A stretch of DNA of 64,000 nt from Rutstroemia sp. NJR-2017a BVV2 (GCA_002946415.1 NJPS01000044.1:372001-436000), one strand, 5' to 3'; shown: positions 24,607-36,265, numbered from the stretch's first letter. Notes: a model not told the origin generated them from the letters alone. Numbers and translations: made by a program.

Positions 24607-26009
24607 GTATGGATGTCCAAGAGCGCAGTAAGGACGGGAACGCAGAACGGATTATGATGAACGATGATAATGACGGGGATATCATGTTTCAAGGCAATGA
24701 AAGGTACGCCAACGAGAGCAGGGACTTGGCGAATGACGAGCTTCGACGATACAACTACGAAGCACTACCACTACCGCAGTGCAGGAGATATGTGAATGAA
24801 AAGCGCTTTGACGGAACTGAGGATATCGGCGGACCATATGCAACCAGCAGTGCGCATATGCGACACGACTCATTTGCCGTCGATTGAATTCACGGTATTT
24901 GATTATCCGCGATGTGCAACGAACCTACCAGTTCCTCCTATGGTCTGAATCGGAGCGCCAAAAAAATACCTCTACGACACTTTTGGCTCTTTTCTTTCCT
25001 CCATTCTTCGCCTCAGAGCTACTTTGACCGACACCGACAGATGGGACAGGTCCGGAGGACATAAATATGCGACTACAAAGACCTGATAGGGTCTGGCTTC
25101 AATCGATATCTTAACTCTCTTGGTTTGTTTGAGAAGATCCACGCTAGATTGATGGACGGACCCCATGATATAGCAAGGACTGGACTGGATACTTTCTCTT
25201 TTCTTCTTTTTTCTCTTACGAATGGCGTGTTTTTGGAATGCCTTTCCATGACATATCCATGACATGCTTGGGGGCTTGATATATCCTAGCTGGATAGCTG
25301 TGTGTCTGTGTGTTTGTTGGTTTGTCTTTTTGATAATATACCCATCTTTTCTGGAACGAACGAATTTATGATTTTTTGTTAGCTGTTTCTTTTCTTCTTC
25401 TAATGTTGCTACGCTTTTTCTTTCTGTTGCAAGTGGATTGGAATGCATGCATGGATGGGTGGGATGTGGTTTGGAGTGGATGCTGGGAAGGGTAGGAGGG
25501 CAAGGTGTGAGAAAGGGCGGAAGATGTGATGCTGAGATATGTTGGTAGACTGGGAGGAGTAGGTAATACAGACAGACCAGTTGGATGCATAGACGGGAGT
25601 GGTAGTAATTGTATATGATTGATTGATACATACTTTTCACATCTCCGCAAACATCTACCGTGATTTCGTCCGCATTTCACCCGCACGCAGTCAAGGTTGG
25701 AGGCGAAGACAGATTACATGAGCAATGCTATGCAGACACACACACTACTACATACGAGCACGATATCTCAGATTTCCCATATCACATCCATGTTATATCA
25801 ACTACACTACCTATCTATGTAAATCCTACACCCACCCATCTCCAATCCCACCCACTCCGTTTCCCTTTCCCTTTTCCATGCACATGCCCCTGCATCCCCA
25901 CCACCCTATACCCACTCGATTCGATTTGATAAAGAAGACAGAGCGCGAAGAAAACGAAACGGAAATATCGCTGAAAAACATCTGAATTAAAGATCAATTC
26001 CTTAAAAGA
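24607..26009. other. Convergent intergenic region, MULE-like gene / AP beta subunit
   Basis: This 1.4 kb between two converging genes should contain two 3' UTRs. The sequence is low complexity, with pyrimidine-rich stretches and CCCAC/CCTTTCCC repeats (about 25830-25885). No gene is supported on either strand. Confidence 0.4.
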
Positions 26010-28546
26010 TCAAAACAAAAGTAAATCCCCATTCGAGCCCTGTCCCACCGCCGGCTGGTACACCTGTTCCGGCGCATTCTGATTAACCACATACTGCATT
26101 TCGCCTCTCCCCACCGTCGGACTCGAACCGAACCCATCATCCTGTCCATTTAGATTCATACTCGCCATCCGCTGATGACCCACGCCTGCAAAGAATTCAT
26201 CCGCCGCATCGACTGCGGCGGCCAGATCGCCCTGTCCATTCGGTCTCACGATCGGCTGCGTGTTTCCGAAAGCCGAGAGCGATTTCTGCGCATCGAGATC
26301 GGCGGTCGGGAGGCTGTGTTTCTGTAATGCTGGGGAGTCGGCGAGACGGCGAGGACGCGCCGAGCGGAAGACTTGCTGCACGGGCTTGAGGTAAACGGTG
26401 GCGAGGGTGCCGACGTTGAGACACATTTCCTCGAGGGTGGCGGGGTCGAGTTTCTCGGATTCGGCGGTGATGGGAGGTTTTTCGCCCATGACGATGGCTT
26501 TCGCGGTGGCCATGTCCGAGGAGAGAAGTCGCCAGTACATGTAGCCTCGGTCTCGGAGATCGGGATTGTCGGTGTCTTCTGTGGCCCATTTTAGGACTTT
26601 GGGAACTAGTTCTTGGCCTTTTGTTGGTCGTTGAATGAAGAGTTTGACGGTGGCTGTGAGAAGAGCGAGTTGGACCTCTACCGGTTCGTCCGCGAATGAG
26701 TACAGGAAGTCTTCCAGTAGGACATCTGAATTCTCTATACGAGACGCGTATTGACCAATGACCCAAATCATTGCCGCCTTGGCCTCCGGCTCGTCTAACG
26801 AATCCAGGTTCTCGCACAATGTAGAAATGATAGATTCGTACTGGTTGGGGTATTTTCTGAAAATATTGCGGATCACGACTGTCGCCTCCTGCACAATGTA
26901 CGTGACTTTGGTAGCAACTAACTCCAACAGCGTATTGATACACTGTCTAGCAGCAGACTCAATTTTGATAGCAAGCTTTCCAATTGCACGTACCGATTTT
27001 CGTACAAAGTGGACATCAATCTCTGTTGCATATTCTCTCAACTCCGTGAGAACTTCCTGGATGTTCTTCTCGTTCGCTAACATGAAGATCAACTCCAGCT
27101 TGGTGACTTTAACATAAATTGGGTCGTTATATTTGCAGAAGAAAACTCTGATGTCGTTACGTAGGACTTCTGGTCGTCTCTGCAAGATCAACAGTGCATT
27201 CCTCAATGCAAGATATTGGACCTCTGGACCTTTCGCCAGGAGGGTGACTAAAGGAGGCGAGAGCTTCCGACATAAGGCCGAGATTTGCTTCTGATCACTG
27301 ATGTAGTTCATGAGATACAGCACCACTCGTATGCAGGTGAGCACCACTGCAGAATTTGAATGTGAAAGACGTGGAGATATTCGCTCTGCAAGAAGTGATG
27401 CCTCTGAAGACTCCTGGGGAACATATGACATCAAAGCCTCGAGGATATATGTTTGACCCCATCTGTGGCTGTTAGCGCTCCTATCGCCTCGAGCTAAACA
27501 CCGCGCACTTACTCAGAACAATCCGGAAGGATCTGTACCATCTTAGAAGCATTTCCATAGTCAATGGTCAGCTTTATAGCATCACTTCTTTCCCAGATAT
27601 CCATTAAACTGGCCAATGCGCTGGCCACAACAGTCGGGTTATCGTCCCTCAACATGGAGTTCAACCTTTCGATAAGATCCGAGTTTTCTACCAGATGCCT
27701 GTCGTGATCGTATAATTTCGCGACACAGAACGCAGCTGTCTTGCGAACGTAGGGATCCGCGTCTCGAAGCAGTTGCTTTGTAGGGGGTACTGTCGCTTCC
27801 ACAAAATCCCGGACATGTATGTATGACATCGTTCGTAAGGCAAGGGCTCTAACCAGCGGATTCGAGTCGTTCATATCCTAAGTCCCGTAATTTAGTCCAT
27901 GTTGACCCACAGCTTAAGAAGCTTGAACGAACCTCTTGTAATGTTGGCAGAGCCTTAACAGCAACATCTGGTTTTAAGCGCGCATAGTTGACCAGAAACA
28001 AAAAGCACCTGTGTCCGTATCAGCCTTCCATCCACGCATTCAGGCCATATGCCATCCACCCACATCTTCTTGATCTCCAAGCTAGGTATTGTCATGCATG
28101 CAACGACATCCGGAAAGAGAGCCACCATATCGTTGTTGCTCATAGTCATGTTGGCCACGATCTTCTTCAAGGCAATCTTCTTCGCCGAATGATTCTTATC
28201 CTTCTTTCCGCCACTATTCAATTCCAATCTCAGTTCTGCGACTTTGCCCTGTTCAACGCGAAAATAAGGTGAGTCATTGTCTATATCGGAAGAGGGTATA
28301 TAGTGAGGGAGAAACATAGCAGGAAGCGCCGACATTGTTGGGTCTGAGACGAGGGAAGCATGACTTTATTCCAAGTTTTAACCTTCCCCGAGTCTATAGG
28401 TGTCACAGCAAGGATGCAACGGCACGGGATAGTACATGAAGGTTGTTGAAGCGCGAATGATTCGTGAAAGAAAGAGTCGTCGTAAGGGAGTAATGAAAGT
28501 CACATACCCTTGCGAAAAGCTTCGCATCTCCCCCGCCTGAACTCAT
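26010..28546 (-). CDS. AP adaptor complex large subunit beta (AP-1 or AP-2)
   Basis: Five exons: 28546-28508, 28248-28064, 28008-27933, 27877-27513 and 27462-26010, giving 705 aa. The N-terminus reads MSSGGGDAKLFAR, then GKVAELRLELNSGGKKDKN. The adaptin trunk of HEAT-like repeats follows, with the family-typical IPSLEIKKMCFLFLVNYARLKPD and DMNDSNPLVRALALRTMSYI. The C-terminus has a clathrin-box-like LLLF at the very end and no appendage domain, as in fungal beta adaptins of about 700 aa. It forms the heterotetrameric adaptor core that selects cargo and binds clathrin at the trans-Golgi (AP-1) or plasma membrane (AP-2). I favour AP-1 but cannot separate the two. Intron 2 has a GTGGGT donor. 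Intron 1 is long (259 bp) and holds an in-frame alternative ATG at 28335. It is divergent from EMC4. Confidence 0.92.
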
Positions 28547-29086
28547 GGTGCGTGGAGTTCAATTCGTTGTGAAATGGTGCCTTATGTCTCCAACTTCAAC
28601 TTGTACTCTGCAAGCCCCTCCCGATACACTTCCTCCAAGAAATTCCTCGGGTCACCGAGAGCCGTTTGTATGCTAGAAGCCGCGCACACCAGGAAGGTTC
28701 AATATGGCACCACAATTACCTGCCGCTGAGCATCTGATTATGTCGCAGGTTGATTCCCATCGATTTGAGTGTTTCGTGAGTTCCGCAGATGTGAATCCTT
28801 TGAGAATTGACGTTGTTGTCGGGGTCTTGGACGTCTTTTTGAATCGAGGTAGAGAATCACCAATAGGGGTGGCTCTAGTAAGCTCGGGGTTTCGCGCGGT
28901 AACGAAGCTTATTTTCCTACCTGGACTTCAATTTGTGGGCCGCGCTATCAACGCCACAAGGATATACGTCGGTACAAAGTATCAAAGTATGTGGTAGAAT
29001 CTATTCACTTGTTCAACGACATCTCGCACTTAGGTTGCAGCTCACCATTGATCGCAGATTCTTCGATTACACAAAATCACCTCGCA
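28547..29086. promoter_or_regulatory. 540 bp bidirectional promoter region, AP beta / EMC4
   Basis: Two housekeeping genes start head to head 540 bp apart, so both core promoters lie here. A plus-strand ORF (28704-28997) has no recognisable homology and is probably chance. I see no TATA box at a convincing distance for either gene. Confidence 0.5.
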
Positions 29087-29756
29087 ATGTCGACAATCAT
29101 CACTTCATCCGCGCCGCCTCCCCCGCAGTGGGTGGTAGACCTCAATACTCCTCCCATCTCAAAACCAAAATCAGCAGGCATACCGGATCCTCCAGGATAT
29201 ACTGCATCTGCTTCTTCAAATAAGGTATGTATGATGTTCGTGTCTGCGAGAGAAGCGCATTCTAACACCCTCCTTCCAATAGAAACAAACCACCAAAGCT
29301 CCTCGACAAGCTCCAACCCCCGCCGAGATGGACACCCTCAAACTCAAAAAGGCATGGGAAGTGGCGTTAGCTCCCGTCAAACAATTACCTATGACTGCAA
29401 TAATGATGTATATGTCCGGAAACTCTCTACAGATATTTTCCATTATGATGGTGGTCATGGCTTTCAAAAATCCATTGATGGGACTTATGGCTACAAATCA
29501 AGCTTTTGAACGGTTCGAGAGTGATGGCACAAGAGGGAAACTCGGGCTGGTGAAGTTGGTATATGTAGCTATGCAGATTTTGGCGTTGGGTTTGGGTGTA
29601 TGGAAGGTCAATGGGATGGGATTGTTACCGTGAGTTCACAACTGCCGGAGACTTGATTGGGGCCTTAACTAACAATTGCACAGGACTACAAGGTCTGATT
29701 GGTTAGCTTGGGAGACCGCAAGGGAGCCTTTGGAGAGGGCGATACCAGCATTCTGA
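29087..29756 (+). CDS. EMC4: ER membrane protein complex subunit 4
   Basis: Three exons: 29087-29224, 29283-29629 and 29684-29756, giving 185 aa, the family length. EMC4 is part of the ER membrane complex that inserts tail-anchored and some multi-pass proteins. A Pro-rich cytosolic N-terminus (PPPPQWVVDLNTPP) leads to LKLKKAWEVALAPVKQLPMT. Two hydrophobic segments follow: MTAIMMYMSGNSLQIFSIMMVVM and the stretch around VKLVYVAMQILALGLGVWKV. The C-terminus ...RSDWLAWETAREPLERAIPAF is a strong family signature and requires the last intron (donor GTGAGT at 29630, acceptor CAG at 29683). Confidence 0.95.
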
Positions 29757-31075
29757 ATTATACTCACGGAAAGTGCGCAGGCCGTGGGGTTACGGACACT
29801 GTTGGGTCATCGGAGGTGATGATATCCATGACATGTATTCAGTAGGAAGACCGAATAACAATATGGAACTGCACAAGAATTGGTCGAGATCGCTTATATA
29901 TGATACCAAGGGGAAAGGTTGTCGGGAATGTAGGCAACAGCAGGGAAGAAGGCTTTACAATGCAGCTAAAATACAGTACGAAATAACATTAGTGTTTCTG
30001 AAGCCCAGGAACAAAGTTCTGCGATATGTATCTATCATATTACTCCTTGGTGGTGCCATAACATGTAGTAATGTATTTATGCCTACAAGCAACAAGCTGT
30101 TGTTCTCAAAATGCCTCATTATCTGGCTTGAACCTCCACATTTAATCTTCTTCTTTCTACCAGGCAACTCTTTAACTCATTACTCTTTCACTACCCGCCC
30201 AAGCACACACCTCTAAAAATGGTGTATCGTTGGGAGTTGTAATGTGCGTGTAGAGAACCAGATGATTGAGAGTGAAAGGTGTTCAAGCAGGTGATATCCC
30301 AAGCCCTATGGCAATCCTCAGTTGTTCTCTTCTTTGTTGGAGCGTGCCAACTGTATCCATTTCGAGTTCCTGCACTGACTTGGTAGAACAGAGTGAGGGT
30401 CTTACTACCATTCACAGACTCCAAGCCTGCAAACATTGAGAGAGACTCGTCGATTTACAAAACGGTCTCTAGGAGTCGATTTTCATGCGCATTGTTTGCA
30501 AGAGTATGAGTTTGAACTCTTACGGATCTGACTCCGAACCTCTGCAAGTATATATATATCCAGGCCTAATTATGGTACTTCGTGTCTTGAAGGTGAGTTA
30601 AAACCCCGAATACAAGGTGGTCTTCGATAATCACGGAGTTTTGTGAAGCGGAGAAGTTCCCCAAGTTGTAGATATAGTCTTTCTTCAATGTCCTTTCTAA
30701 CATGACTCGATACAGCAAGACGCTTGCCCCTTGGAGAACCCTTCTATACCAGAACTAGTGGATTAGGAATTTTAATTATTATAACCTTACTGGTGATTTT
30801 AGTATCACAAACCATGTCCATCGGTGGAATGTGTAGAGCTTCTTGTTTTGGTGTTATGCTTATCTCCATGGAGGCCACCCAGCCTAGAGTGTTCTTAACG
30901 TGAATTTATTTACATCCCCTGACTATGACGCTGGTATCTCCATCTCATGGTAGAAGCAGATTATTGTATATAAAGTTGGCGAAGAATTCACCTGGAAAGA
31001 AGGTGCTTCCTCCCATAGCAATTTTCTCTCCGCACCGAACATCACTCCACTACCTTTCAACGACATAAACAAATA
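29757..31075. other. Intergenic region between EMC4 and the frameshifted SDR
   Basis: No gene is supported in this 1.3 kb. A 147-codon plus-strand ORF (29773-30216) begins at a non-ATG codon, has no recognisable domain and overlaps the expected EMC4 3' UTR. A TATATATATA run lies at 30550-30559, far from any called start. The last 100 bases are the likely SDR promoter. Confidence 0.4.
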
Positions 31076-32068
31076 ATGTCTGCCTCCTCCAATCTCCCAG
31101 ATACATCTCCATCCCCAGTTATTCTCGTAACAGGCTCTTCCTGCCCTCATAGTCTCGGTCTCACACTCATCCACACCTGCTCCCTTTGTCACCCCACCAG
31201 CTCATACATCCTCACCTACCGCACTTTATCCAGCGCCCAGCCCGCACTCGATCATTTGCATTCCTGGGAGTCACATCGCGGATCTGCCTTCTCCAGCTCG
31301 ACGTCGATAGCGATGAGAGTATTCTCCGCGCACGCGATTTCGTGGAGCAGGAATTCAGATGTCTTGACGGTATTACTTTCCCCCAAATGCCTCGATTTTC
31401 TCTGTTAACGAGAGTACAGTTCTTGTGAATAACGCAGGCGTAGCATTCCCGCCAGGTGAAGACGCTGGCGATGAGACTGATGATATAGCGCGGATGCGAG
31501 AACGATATAACAAAACATTCAACACGAATATAACTTCAGTAGCTACTGTGACCGCTGCTTTCTTGCCCTTGCTACGGAAGGGGCATTTAGGAACGTATGG
31601 GAATCTCGTGAACATTGGAAGTGGAAGAGGGAGTCTTGGACGGAGCATGGAGCTACCGAGAACTATGGTTAAGGAGTATAGGTATATATTTCGTTTTCTC
31701 TTTTGCCATTTTTCCCCTTTGGAGTCACTGGTATGAAGTTAGCTGCTAACATGACGCTAACATGACAACCTGCGACCAGTATTTCGAAGACTGCACTGAG
31801 CGCACTAACGCTTGAGATGCATAAATCAGAATTCCTTCTTCAAAGTGAGGGAATGGCTGATGCAAATAATCGGGGAAGGGAGATAAAGTTCTGGGTGATC
31901 AATCCCGGTCATTGCAAAACGACATTCAATGGGCTCCGCGGGACAAGAGATCCTGCCGAGGGAGTAGAGGTGGTGATCCGTTTGATCGGTAGTGAGGGTG
32001 ATGACATTGAAGGAGGAAGGTTTTCAGAAACGGATGGAGAGGGAACATTGAAGTATGTACCATGGTAA
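31076..32068 (+). pseudogene. Short-chain dehydrogenase/reductase with an apparent one-base frameshift
   Basis: Rossmann-fold SDR homology is spread over two frames. The frame from 31076 gives VILVTGSSCPHSLGL and ...YILTYRTLSSAQPALDHLHS. The frame one base over then continues LGVTSRICLLQLDVDSDESI, so an indel lies near 31261-31264, with no room for an intron. Downstream splicing is normal: the intron at 31372-31431 leads to VLVNNAGVAFPPG, and a second intron ending in ACCAG at about 31780 joins Y-S-ISKTALSALT (the YxxxK-like site) and a tail ending at 32068. The NNAG motif and active-site region are present. It is either a recent pseudogene or a sequencing error; with the base present it would be a normal NAD(P)-dependent reductase of unknown substrate. 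It converges with the AYR1-like SDR. Confidence 0.6.
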
Positions 32069-32247
32069 GGTTTGTGAAATGACATGATACTGCAAGGGCT
32101 TGTGAAGATTGAGAACAAGTTTTGTAAAATTAAACATGTTATGTAAAGGATATCACACAGTGAATTGCGGCCACAACTCTGCAAACAAACGCCAGGCGCT
32201 AGAAAGCTCCCACACAACCGCCCGTGGAAGCGTATCACTGAACACAT

Positions 32248-33217
32248 CTACTCCTGTTTCTTAGCAGCTTTTACTCTTCTCTTCAGCTCAGGTATATTCC
32301 CATAACTTTGCAGAACCGTATCCTGTGGTCATTAGCTTCATATCTGCATCATATTCAGTCGGGAAGCAACTCACCCAAATCGTATGCCAAAAGAATGTTC
32401 CCAAAAACCAGATCTGCCAAGCACTTCCACCAGCCAGGTGATGCGTCTGAGGGTTTTTCTTTAGTACATTTCCTACCACCTTCTCGGCGTAAACCATTCT
32501 ATCCACTGCATTTTTCTCGACATTCGCCCCACTCGCCGCTTTCTCCACGATCTCCCTCGCTGGTGCATACACGGAGCTCTCTGGCAAGGTAACCGAGGGC
32601 TGATTATCGAAGAATTTAGTTTTTACGCCGCCAGTGATTTCAAGAATGACCTTAACATCGAAAGGGGCTAGTTCCAGACGGAGCTGGTTGGTCAACATAG
32701 CGATGGCGGCTTTGCTAGCATTATAGTAGCCTTGCCAGTACATAGGGGCGATACCGAGTATGGAGCCGATGTTGAGGATCGTCCCCTTCGAGGCGATAAG
32801 TAGAGGGGAAAAGGCCTGCGTTACGGACACAACGGCGAAGACATTGAGGTCAAATAATTGCTTGGCAACAGACAACTCGGCGTCAAGAAGAGGCATGGCA
32901 TAACCTTGTATTTGAATTAGTATATAAGATCACCGCAAGATATGGGAACTTGACGTACCACCGCCGGAATTGTTGACAAGAATATCTAATGTGCCACCAG
33001 TGATCGACTTGATACTCTCAACTGCTGCCTTGATTGAAGCAGCATCAGTGACATCGAGAGTCAAAGTCTCGAGACCCATTTTCTTGAGATGTTCGATCTT
33101 TGATAGATTCCGAGCTGTAGCGAAAACTCGAAGGCCCTTGCGATGGAAAACTTGAGCAAGAGCATCTCCGATTCCACCCTCACTGCAGCCAGTGATCAAG
33201 ACGGTTTTAGGAGCCAT
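32248..33217 (-). CDS. AYR1: AYR1-like short-chain dehydrogenase (1-acyl-dihydroxyacetone-phosphate reductase type)
   Basis: Three exons: 33217-32959, 32904-32375 and 32322-32248, giving 287 aa. Residues 9-17 (TGCSEGGIG) are the NADP-binding Gly motif, NNSGG follows at about 82-86, Ser134 is in LNIGS, and Y147-x3-K151 (YNASK) is the catalytic pair. The C-terminal hydrophobic stretch (WQIWFLGTFFWHTIW) suggests membrane association. The overall pattern, with VLITGCSEGGIGDALA and a hydrophobic C-terminus, matches the Ayr1 family, which reduces 1-acyl-DHAP to lysophosphatidate in lipid droplets and ER. Fungal genomes carry many paralogues, so the exact substrate is uncertain. Its stop is 180 bases from that of the converging SDR. 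Confidence 0.85.
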
Positions 33218-33851
33218 TGTTAGGGAAAATGATGCTAAGGAAGCGGGATACGATGGGAACGATGAATGGAGGATAAGTAGCTGAAATGGAGACGGTGGCC
33301 AGGAAGAATGTTCTTACAGTCAAAGAAATGTTAATGACTATGGATTTACTTCCACTGGAAATGCATCACTCGCAAGCCAACTTATACCTTTCTTCTCTCT
33401 TAGTTTCATCCTTTAGTAGAAGATCCGAAACCTTATCATGATGTATGATAAATCAAAAAGCAGCTTTTCCGCAAAAGTTCAAAACGTCCTTTCAGTCGGT
33501 GGCATAATTGAACCGACCCCAGACATTCAGTCGATTGCACATATTGAACGACTTCGGCACTTACAGAACCAAGACAATAGATGAAGATAAGATACAGAGA
33601 GTGATTAATAATCTATGTACATACATATTGTTGCTTCTGAACGAAAGTCGGATTACGGAATCGTGTGAACGTGCGAGATAGATTGCGGTCGGGCGAAGGT
33701 TGCTCCGACTCAATGCAATGTCCGCGACATTGGCGGCGGAATTAGCGGTGGGTCTCTTTCAAAGACGAAGTATCACGCTAGTGAGATAGAGCGACAACTA
33801 AGGAGACGGGCTAGCACTCAAAATCAACACCACTGTACTTTTAACATTCCT
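33218..33851. other. Intergenic region upstream of the AYR1-like gene
   Basis: This 634 bp separates the AYR1-like start (33217, reading left) from the stop of the first IFI6/27-like gene (33852). It holds the AYR1-like promoter. I see no repeats, ORFs or RNA genes here. Confidence 0.4.
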
Positions 33852-34371
33852 TTATGGCATCCTTCTTTTAAACATCTTTTTGCTTGCCCATATAATAATA
33901 TCTTTTACCATCGTCAATAACACATTAGGAATTATCCCAGCGGTGGTGATGCTAACTACAGCGTTGACAGCTGCTGCTCCGTACCCAGCCATGGCAGCAC
34001 TTCGAATAACTGGAAACGCGATAGCCGCGGCAATATTTTCAACTGAGGCTTTAGCGGTGACTGCGACTGGGCCTGGGAAGAAGTCGTTAGTTGCGTCGAG
34101 AAGAGTCAAGTGAGAGTAAGACGTAGCATACCGGCAGCAGGACCAGTAGGAGTAAAGCCGATCAAGTTTAGAATCGTAACAACACAAGGACGGTAACAAT
34201 CCAAACACAAATCACGACCAGCAGTCTGGCTATACTTTCGGTATTTATACACGGAACTAGTTTAGAGTAAGACTGCTTCATTCCTCCAAAGCCAGCAAGT
34301 ATCTTGACTGCAGCTTCCCCCTTGAGTTTGATACCAATCCATTCATCCTTGAGTTCCGCAATATGGACCAT
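33852..34371 (-). pseudogene. IFI6/IFI27 (ISG12)-like membrane protein, copy A, probably frameshifted
   Basis: Exon 1 (34371-34132) starts MVHIAELKDEW and reaches a hydrophobic segment LLVVICVWIVTVL. It then runs to a stop at 34170-34168 in that frame, while the family signature LIGFTPTGPAAG continues in another frame. After an intron (34131-34073), exon 2 encodes the second half, ending IRSAAMAGYGAAAVN and MFKRRMP. Compared with copy D the DNA agrees as TGGATTGTTACC and then ATTCT, but copy A has 17 bases between these points and D has 6. This is a net 11-base insertion that contains a second TTGTTAC, and it breaks the frame. ISG12 proteins are small, hydrophobic, Gly/Ala-rich membrane proteins linked to mitochondria and cell death in animals. 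An unrecognised splice could restore the frame. Confidence 0.6.
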
Positions 34372-35469
34372 GCAGATCCTCTAGCCTCCTGCCCCTCCTC
34401 TTATATTCTCTCAAGCTTTGCATTTTGGACTCTTATCAACGACAGTTATTGAGAAGCGACTTCGCTGTTTGTATCTGATCAACGAGAAAATAACAAGACA
34501 GATGCTGTATGATAGATCCTGATGCGGCTGATGATGTTCCTTTTCTTTTTGTTCTTCTTCCAGGCATAACGGTGGGATGCAGTCGGACTTGAGGACAACA
34601 AGCACCACTCATTAGTTTGCGATCACTGTACTCAGGTCAAGATTTCCTTCGCGTTCCTTTTTGCAGTAGGAATTGAAAGCTTTCACGAGAGACTTCTCGT
34701 TGATAGTCTCGAGCTAAAGATGTCGAAGTCCTTTGATCGACCGAGGATTTACCCGGGCGATCATACTGTAAGGGGAGAGAAAAAACATCGACAAGCGCCT
34801 TTCAATCGTGTTGTCGCCTCCAGGTCTACCGTGGTGTTTGTGTTCCTGAGCTTCTTGAATTTTCAGACATTGCTGATCTCGAATGCTTGAGTTCTAAGTT
34901 TCCAGAGGCATACTGGTGATAAAAGTGAGGGGTAAAAGTAAGGAGGGGTAGATGAGGTTGAAAATGAAGGATGCGTACCCTGAATGTTCACAGGCCTTGT
35001 CTTCAGCCACAGGAGAACTATACAACTCAAACTTTTTCGGTGAAAGACCATAGAGAAGGTGATGTTGACAGCACACACAGAATGATCGTATATCGAAAGA
35101 CCGCATTTGAGCCGCGCTGTCGCGTGTGATGTGTTGCGTTCCAAAATGCTTCACAAGCAAGGAGGGGGAGCTACGCCACAAATGGCCGCGATGACGAAGG
35201 CCAGGGATTGGTTAGCCCTATATATGGAGACCAGAACAACACTTTCTGACTTCGCCATTATGACATTTGCGGCCAACGGAGTTGAAGATTATGGAAAGTC
35301 CAACAAATGCACTATCTTCGTGAGCCATCAATCAGCCAACAGCATCGATTTTTAAGGACTCTGGAATAAGGCTACGATGAAGTTCAGGTCAGGTTGAAAA
35401 TACGTAGCTATCGAAACAGTCAGCAGTGCAGTACACTTTGCAAGTACAACGACCATGTGCTCTACTGTA
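34372..35469. other. Intergenic region between IFI-like copy A and the MITE
   Basis: The 1.1 kb holds no supported gene. Two overlapping minus-strand ORFs (34863-35181) have no recognisable motifs. The first few hundred bases should be the promoter of copy A. Confidence 0.35.
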
Positions 35470-35908
35470 ACGTACCACCCCACTTGATGGATCACCCCAT
35501 TTAAATGGATCATCAAATCTCACCAAATATCAACTTTTATATATTTTTATAATTAAATAACTACTTAATATTCAAAGCTAAAAACTTATATATAGGCTTA
35601 TCTATGTATATAGAGTATATTGCTAGAAGCTGAAGCTATTAAAAATATCAATAAATTAATTATATTTATTCTATTAAATATTCAAAAAAATATTTAATAG
35701 AAAAAGTCTAAATCAAGAATTTCACCAAGTAGAATTATTGAGGAACTTGGATTTAGATTCTTTATATATATAAAATATCCTAAGATTTTATTCTCATGAT
35801 TTTATATTGAAAAGTTATTAAATAATAAATTTCTTAATAGTTGTGATTTTGGGTGAGGTTTGGGCTGATCCATTTAAATGGGGTGATCCATCAAGTGGGG
35901 TTATACGT
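35470..35908. mobile_element. 439 bp MITE with long terminal inverted repeats and TA target duplication
   Basis: The ends match in inverted orientation over about 43 bases: the left begins ACGTACCACCCCACTTGATG, and the right, reverse-complemented, begins ACGTATAACCCCACTTGATG. Both continue through CCCCATTTAAATGGATCA, and weaker similarity extends to about 70 bases. TA dinucleotides flank it (35468-35469 and 35909-35910). The interior is very AT-rich and has no ORF. These traits suggest a non-autonomous element mobilised by a Tc1/mariner or Fot/pogo-type transposase, which favours TA targets. No other copy is visible in the window. It sits about 0.36 kb upstream of the P450 start. Confidence 0.88.
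35669..35702. repeat. Perfect 14 bp inverted repeat inside the MITE
   Basis: TTCTATTAAATATT (35669-35682) is followed after six bases by its exact reverse complement (35689-35702). Nearby, AGTCTAAATCAAG and CTTGGATTTAGATTC form a second imperfect pair. The single-stranded element could fold into nested hairpins. Confidence 0.85.
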
Positions 35909-36265
35909 TAGCTCCAATTAGCCCGATCTACATGATGAGGTTACAGTACTAAAATTTCTTGCATGTTTTCCTTCTGCTTTGAGGGCTTTTGGGGGCCAGT
36001 CTTCTAACTAAGTAGTACTACATATCTACGAGTTAGGCAACGATACTACGGTGTTTCCCACCAGAGATTTCGGACTTCAACATTCTGATTCGAGTAATAA
36101 TAAAAACAACCCGCAAGTAATCCCTAGTGTGATGGTTTTGCCTGAATACGAACGCAGATGCCAGGTGTGCTACACAGGATTCTCGGTAAGGTTGTTTGTG
36201 CCTGAGACTCTGCTCGCTCTATTATTTACGAAATATCAAATTCCATTTTTGCCCAGTTGCGTAAT
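35909..36265. promoter_or_regulatory. P450 upstream region next to the MITE
   Basis: This is 357 bp between the MITE and the P450 ATG. It should hold the P450 core promoter, with the MITE immediately upstream. No specific sites are recognised. Confidence 0.4.

Noticed and set aside
24093..24692. 199-codon minus-strand ORF with poly-Cys and hydrophobic runs
   Set aside because: It is the antisense shadow of the Gln/Asn-rich part of the MULE-like gene.
28704..28997. 97-codon ORF within the AP beta/EMC4 promoter
   Set aside because: It sits between two divergent housekeeping starts, has no motif and overlaps both expected 5' leaders.
29773..30216. 147-codon plus-strand ORF after EMC4
   Set aside because: No ATG at the start, no recognisable domain, and it overlaps the probable EMC4 3' UTR.
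34863..35181. Two overlapping minus-strand ORFs between IFI-like copy A and the MITE, considered as a further family member
   Set aside because: Neither contains the GP-x-A-G or SAxMxGxGA motifs, and there is no paired membrane segment.
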